From positions 228,174,999 to 228,238,998 of the forward strand of contig NC_133649.1 in the NCBI RefSeq assembly GCF_009905375.1: 64,000 nucleotides of DNA. The letters are read 5' to 3'. The position numbers and the translations under genes are program-made. Shown one piece after another: positions 59,047 through 64,000 of the stretch (its first letter is position 1; each line of letters opens with the position of its first letter). The notes beneath the pieces were generated by a model, which was given only the letters and a program-made list of their open reading frames with translations, made no database searches and was not told where the DNA came from. This DNA comes from Apium graveolens (lineage: Eukaryota; Streptophyta; Magnoliopsida; Apiales; Apiaceae).

Positions 59047-59158
59047 ATGGATATTTTTCATCCATTGGCTAGTGATCGTATCCCGACGGATGTGCCTAAC
59101 AGCAGTCATCCGTCGGCTATCCTAACTACTACCCCGATGGATGTTCGTCATCCGTCGG
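59047..59158. repeat. B-lineage motif words inside ORF3 of B
   Basis: CCGATGGAT, CATCCATTGG, CCCGACGGATG at 59082, CATCCGTCGG at 59107, CCCGATGGATG and CATCCGTCGG at 59149, at the positions homologous to 21137-21235 of A. Confidence 0.93.
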
Positions 59159-62150
59159 TACTCACTACACAAGCTAAATTTTCAACAATTTTTAAAAGTG
59201 TAGATGAGCTAGTAGTTGTACAATCACTCCTAGGATTGAGGGAAGGGAGTGAACAGAGTGAGAGGCTGAGTTGCTCTCAGGAAAAATGAGAGGAAAAAAA
59301 AAGAAGATATGCAGGCTATTTCTTCCAACCTGGAAAAAGTGAGTGAGGAGAGTTCCACCTTAGTAGGTGAAGGTGAGGGTGTGAGGGTGGTGAGCCAAGG
59401 GGAGCCCTTGATGCAAGAATATAGAGGACATGAGAGAAATACAGGTACTGAAGTTTGGGAAGAGCCTATTGTTAGTGAGTTAATGGATGTCAATAAAGCT
59501 GACAAGAAACAGCTATTTCAGTAAGATTATCAAGCTGCCTTAGAATTTGTTTCTTTTGATGTGGAGGCATTTACTCATCCTGTTCCAGCTTATCAACTTC
59601 TAGCTGAACATGGCAATGAGGCAGCTGAGAGAACTTTGAATCTGGTGCACACAACTGCTTCTATGTAAAGGGCCAAGGATGCAGTCAATGCCTTTCCTAC
59701 TACAACTGGTGTAGATTATGATTCTCTCAGTGGTGAATTTGGAGACAGTGGTGGAGATGATGAAGAGGAGGAGCCCATGGATTTGAGGGAGAAGTTGGTT
59801 CAAACAGGAATGCAAACACTCCATCATGGATGTTTAGAAAAGAATGCAGTGAGCATCATTTCAAGTCAACCCTGATCCCTCTCATCAAACAGACCAATAC
59901 AGCTCTTTAAGCCTCTACAGATGCCAACATCAAAAGTCTGCTACAAGCTCATCTCAACTCCCTTCAATTACATCAAATATCAAATCTTAAACAGACTGAG
60001 GAGGTAGATGCACTCAAAGCCTCCATAGCTGATATAAAGAGGGATATATCTGACAGACTGGAGTCTAAGCTTCCTGAATCTACAATGAGAGATCTTCATC
60101 TCAGGAGGGAGTCTGAAACAAACTCCAAGATTGATGCTGTTAACAGAAGGGTGATTAACCTAGAGAGTGAGCTCACTAAAATCAGACTCAATCAGGCTCA
60201 TCAAACTATGCTTCTTCAACAGCTGGTGGCTGCACATACCAAACCTAAAACTTCTCAACTTCATGCTAAGAAAAAGGGGGAGAAAGGCTCAATTACCTCA
60301 GTTAGTCAAGGTGCTGCAAGTGAGGGGGAGACAGTGCTGAAGATAAATGTCAGCAATATAATTGTTCAAGAAATCACCTTCACTAAGCCACCAATGATGG
60401 ACAATATAGATTTGATCAATCTCAAGGCAGCTGAACTGAATGAAAAGTGGGAGGAACTTGACAACAAGATTGAGCAGAAATTTGGTCAAATAGAGAAACC
60501 AGACAAGATCTTTCATCACTTCTCTCAAGTCAAGCAAATCTCAGTGAATGAAATTAGTCTGGGTAATATGGAAAAGGGCCAACCTTCATGTATAAGGTCT
60601 CCAAAAGACAACTTGGTTTTGAAGCCGAAAAAAATTATCCAAAGTCATTTAGACAAGAACCCCTTGGATCTTATGTTTGAGACTCCAAGGCTAGATGAAA
60701 AAAAGCTGTTGGCAAGGTCCATTGCATTCTTCAAGGATCCAACTGACTCTGTAATAAAGAGAAGAATTGCTAAGATTTACAGGAATGGGAAAGAAATCTG
60801 TGTGGTGGCTGAACACCCTCGGTTTGTAGAAGCTAAGAAGGAAGAAAATGAGAGAATTAAACAAGAAAGAAGCAAGCTGCTTTAGATTCTAAGAAGCTCA
60901 AACAGAAGAAAATGCAAGCTGCTATAGTAGCAAAGCTCCAAGCTGTGAAAACTGCAACTGAGATTTCTGAGAAGCAACCTGTGATAGCTGAAGCAACCTG
61001 TGATAGCTGAAGCTCAGGATTAGAAAATGCACAAGGAACCTCAAAAGACAAAGAAGCTCAGATACAAAGTCAGGGTCAAAAGTAGATTGGACTTCAATAA
61101 TGATGAGATGGAAGATTACATTCCCAACCAGTCTACATCTACAACACAAACATCCAAGCCCTCAGTAGTGCAGGAGGAATTTAAGGTGGATCCTACAAGG
61201 AATTATTATGGTGAGCCAATAGTTCCCAAAGATGAGCCAGTAGACTGGGATAACTTGCCTCTTCCTGAGTTCAATTTACCAATCTTCAATAAGTTAAAGA
61301 AGACAAAGACAAGAGCAATCAAGAAGGTCAAGCCTACGAGTCTCAAAACCAAAACCTTAACCAAAACTCAACCAACTATCAACAAGGGAGATCTTCTATA
61401 TATAAGTGACATCAAGGAATTTTCAGATATAAATCTCTACATGGATGAACTAGAAGAAGTTAGAGCATTTGATGCTCACAGAAATTTCCCTGAAAGACTG
61501 GTGTTCAAATACAAGGGTGGGAAAGAGATCATATGGCCCCTTCACATGGTTCTCTAAGAGAGCTGTTCTATTTTGATAAAGATCTTCTCATCTTTCAAGA
61601 AATTTTTTGGATTCAATGTGACTGCCAAGAAAATGGTTCTAAAGAAGATAGAAGAACTAAGGAGCGGCAGAAAAGCCTCAGATGCACTCCCAAGGACTCT
61701 ATTAATTCCCTTCACAGGAAATAGAGTGCACTTGAGGCCTTACTGGCTGATGGAATTCAAGGATGAAAGAGGTGTTAGGAGATTCTTCAGATTGGATGAC
61801 TAATTGAGCATCTCAAGCAATGAGACTCTACTGGAAATGCAAGAAAAACTGGATCTATCAAATGCTGAAGAACTTGAATTTCATAGACAACTCCAAAATC
61901 AAATAGAAGAAAACAACAGGAAGCTTGGAAAGAAATCTAGACAATCAAGGAGATACATCACATCTGCTTAGACTAGAGGAGCACCTTGAAAATGATTGTA
62001 AGAACTCTTTGTACACTTTACTTTGTTCAATTTTCAAATAAAATGTAGCACTTACTAGTTTTATCTACCATAATTTACTTTGTACATTTAGGGTGTTATG
62101 TTATCATCAAGTTTCTCTTAATTTATGGTTACAATTCCAGTAGACATAAA

Positions 62151-62161
62151 TTGGGGGAGAT
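62151..62161 (+). promoter_or_regulatory. Polypurine tract of element B
   Basis: TTGGGGGAGAT immediately before LTR B at 62162. Confidence 0.9.
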
Positions 62162-63198
62162 TGTTCGGAATATGTTGTGAACTTAATGATAAGTTGGACA
62201 AAACACCTTAGTAGATTTAACTTAGTGTTTTTGTAGCTCTTGACAGATGTTCTACAATAGTCCCGACGGATGAACTTTATAGTCCCGACGGATGACTACT
62301 GAACATCCATCGAGAGTGTAGCATATGTAATAATAAGTCTTGTAGCACATGTCTGCAAACAACAATGTATTAATTGAGTAGATGTTGTAGGATTCCTTAA
62401 GTCATGTTGACTACTAGATTAATATGCAGAATAGGGTGGCTAATTGTAAATATAAGATGTCTTTTAATTCTGTATAAGTGAAATAGAGTCAAGTGGCAGA
62501 AAGGTTCCTGACGGATGATCTACAAAGGCTCCCGACAGGTAATCAACAAGGAATCCGACGGATGACCAACATAGTCCCGACGGATGATCATATTCAAAAG
62601 AGCAATTGACAGTGACACCACAGTCACATGCGTCGAGTGTTTGTAAATGGAATGTGGCATCCTAATTGCAGGATTTAGAGAACAAAGAAGCATTATTATT
62701 TCCATGCAATTATGAAGATATTCAAAGATGATGGATAGTGTAATGAAGCAGCATGAAATTAGACTAGAAACAATTTTTGTTTTACTTGTTTGTCTTTTTA
62801 TCATGTAACTTGATAATATATAAACCAAGTGTAGCAAGTAGAACCAAATATCAAGCAAGCATTATATTCAGAGAGATAGAAAAGGTTGTATCTGTTAAGC
62901 ATCTCTTTGTAATTCTGCAAGTTCACTTGTAAGCAGTTGTGTGCTATTCAAGCATCACAGAGTTCTCATCTTAATATATATATATATATCTGGTGGATAA
63001 GTTCAAATCTACCAGAAAGTTTTAAAGCCTTGTGTTTTATTTCTTTGTGTTTGATTTTCATATCTTTATCATTCTGCAACATAGAAAAATCTGCACAGTT
63101 ATAGTATTAAGTAAGAACAGTTTTAAAATCAGAAAAAGAAACCAGAATTACATTCAACCCCCCTTCCGTAATTCTTGTTGCATTGTTTGGTATTAACA
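62162..63198 (+). mobile_element. 3' LTR of element B (1037 bp)
   Basis: TGTTCGGAATATG to TTTGGTATTAACA, alignable with LTR A over its length. B-type words CCCGACGGATG at 62262 and 62284 and further ones to about 62588, where A has TCAACGGAT. TATATAAA near 62817 and terminal hairpin 63144-63175 (AGAATTAC/GTAATTCT). The right flank AGAGT lies in copia RT of element I, so B inserted there. Confidence 0.93.
62262..62588. repeat. B-lineage motif cluster (CCCGACGGATG) in LTR B
   Basis: CCCGACGGATG at 62262, 62284 and near 62578, with CATCCATCGAG, CTGACGGATG, CCGACAGGT and TCCGACGGATG between. It lies upstream of the LTR TATA box as in A and C. Confidence 0.93.
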
Positions 63199-63868
63199 AG
63201 AGTGCATTACTGAATAGAAATTTAGAAGAATAAGTGTACATGGAATAACCTCTAGGATTTGATGATACAAATATGGTGAACGTTATGTATTTTTTATTCA
63301 AAGCTCTCTATGAAATGAAGCAAACACCAAGGACATGGTATGACACTCTCTTAGAATTTTTACTCGAAAATGATTTTACTAGAGGTGTTATAGATAAAAT
63401 TCTGTTTCATAAAATGCATAAGACTAATATGATATTAGTTTAAGTATTTGTTGACGATATTATATTTGGTTCTACTAATGATGATCTTTGCAAGAGATTT
63501 TCCAAGTTAATGCAGAGTAAATATGAAATCAGCATGATGGGAGAGTTTAATTATTTTCTTGGATTACAAGTGAATCAAAGTAAAGATGGCATATTAAGTT
63601 GTCAATCCAAGTACATATGAGAACTTCTCAAGAAGTACAATCTGAAAGATTCAACTCCAACAAAGACTCAAATTCCAACTTCCACTAAGCTTGATTAGGA
63701 AAAATTATTGAGAAGGTTGGAATCACAAGCAATAGAGGTATGATCAGCTCATTATTATATCTTATAGTACGTAGGCCGGAAATTATGTTTGCAACATGCT
63801 TATGTACTAGGTTTCAAGAAGACTCTAAAGAATCTCATCTTATATATGTTATACAAATTTTTAGGTAT
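63199..63868 (+). pseudogene. pol: Element I: copia reverse transcriptase fragment
   Basis: Translates, with several stops, to copia RT: SALLNRNLEE, then [69 protein letters not shown], then a decayed end to about 63868. It is SIRE-like by its match to A pol. The left edge is the insertion site of B, the right edge a further LTR (J). Only RT is in view. Confidence 0.88.
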
Positions 63869-64000
63869 TGTTATTTGCAAACATTCTAAACAAGAATTAC
63901 AGAAGGGGGGTTGAATGGAATTCTAGCTTCTTTTTGAATATCAAGAACAGTTCCTCTACAAATAAATAACTTTGTTTGATTTTGTAATAATGCGGAATGA
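63869..64000 (-). mobile_element. Element J: edge of a SIRE-type LTR running out of the window
   Basis: TGTTATTTGC interrupts the RT frame of I. 24 bp further is AGAATTAC-AGAAGGGGGGTTGAAT-GGAATTCT, the reversed LTR-terminal hairpin seen in A, B, C and D. It is therefore read as a minus-strand LTR end, and the rest lies beyond 64000. Confidence 0.7.

Larger units (their letters stand above)
45019..61971 (+). pseudogene. Element B ORF3, split by insertion of element C
   Basis: First exon-like piece 45019-45075 (MAPVVKIRSQLGLI, then a stop) is interrupted by C (45076-57439) with ACAAC duplicated. The frame resumes at 57445 and ends at TAG 61969. Homologous to A ORF3 throughout: N-terminal domain (DYHKMMDFVKGCKLNYA, LRKEWIFLCDVVTKVFSGK), linker with B-type motif words, a coiled coil at about 60085-60240 (LHLRRESETNSKIDAVNRR), a Lys-rich region and the conserved C-terminal domain (DIKEFSDINLY, PERLVFKYKG, ALPRTLLIP, WLMEFKDERGVRRFFR). 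Many stops and at least two frame changes. B retains about 0.4 kb with the coiled coil that A has lost. No membrane segment seen. The ORF without C is about 4.6 kb. Confidence 0.85.

Overview
The window looks like a block of nested LTR retrotransposons from a large-genome flowering plant. I find no host gene, rRNA, tRNA or CRISPR array in it. The evidence is Ty1/copia elements of the SIRE/Maximus type (gag, pol, then a long third ORF), Ty3/gypsy chromovirus remains with LTRs of 3 to 4.2 kb, primer sites matching plant initiator-Met tRNA, and 5-bp target-site duplications (TSDs). An asterid, perhaps Apiaceae, is a guess I cannot prove.

Layout, with my own element letters. H (+): decayed chromovirus pol at 1-3188 with its 3' LTR at 3189-7408. 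E (-): older gypsy element seen as fragments 7409-9492, 10564-10811 and 29082-30229, with its 5' LTR at 30230-34089. A (+): SIRE element with LTRs at 9493-10563 and 23782-24852, TSD TGAAT, and body 13284-23781. F (+): gypsy solo LTR at 25101-29081, TSD ATCCT, with a truncated extra copy at 10812-13283. D (-): decayed SIRE-type body 34090-39450 and LTR 39451-41254. B (+): SIRE element split over 41255-41421, 44437-45075 and 57440-63198. S: solo gypsy LTR 41422-44436, TSD GATGA, inside B. C (-): SIRE element 45076-57439 with both LTRs, TSD ACAAC, inserted into the third ORF of B. I (+): copia RT fragment 63199-63868 into which B inserted. J (-): start of another SIRE LTR at 63869. The inferred nesting is I > B > (D, S, C), D > E, and E > (H, A, F).

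All coding regions are broken by stops, frameshifts or deletions. The A, B and C copies still show the same plan: gag with UBN2 domain and zinc knuckles; pol with protease, integrase, reverse transcriptase and RNase H; then a separate ORF3 of roughly 1300-1400 codons. ORF3 occupies the place of the SIRE env-like gene but shows no signal peptide or membrane segment.

The most unusual signal is a short motif scattered through each SIRE element: LTR, pol-ORF3 spacer and low-complexity linkers of gag, pol and ORF3. The motif differs by lineage: TCAACGGAT/ATCCGTTGA in A, CCGACGGATG/CATCCGTCGG in B, TCAGAACTT/AAGTTCTGA in C, and TGTGGCGACCA in D. At homologous ORF3 positions A and B carry their own versions. 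The DNA word is kept while its reading frame changes. Clusters sit about 100-450 bp upstream of two TATA boxes, one in the LTR and one just before ORF3. This suggests a family-specific cis-element system, possibly recognised by the element's own ORF3 product, by analogy with VANC proteins of VANDAL transposons. A second signal is a hairpin near the LTR end with a constant C-rich loop and a lineage-variable but still paired stem.
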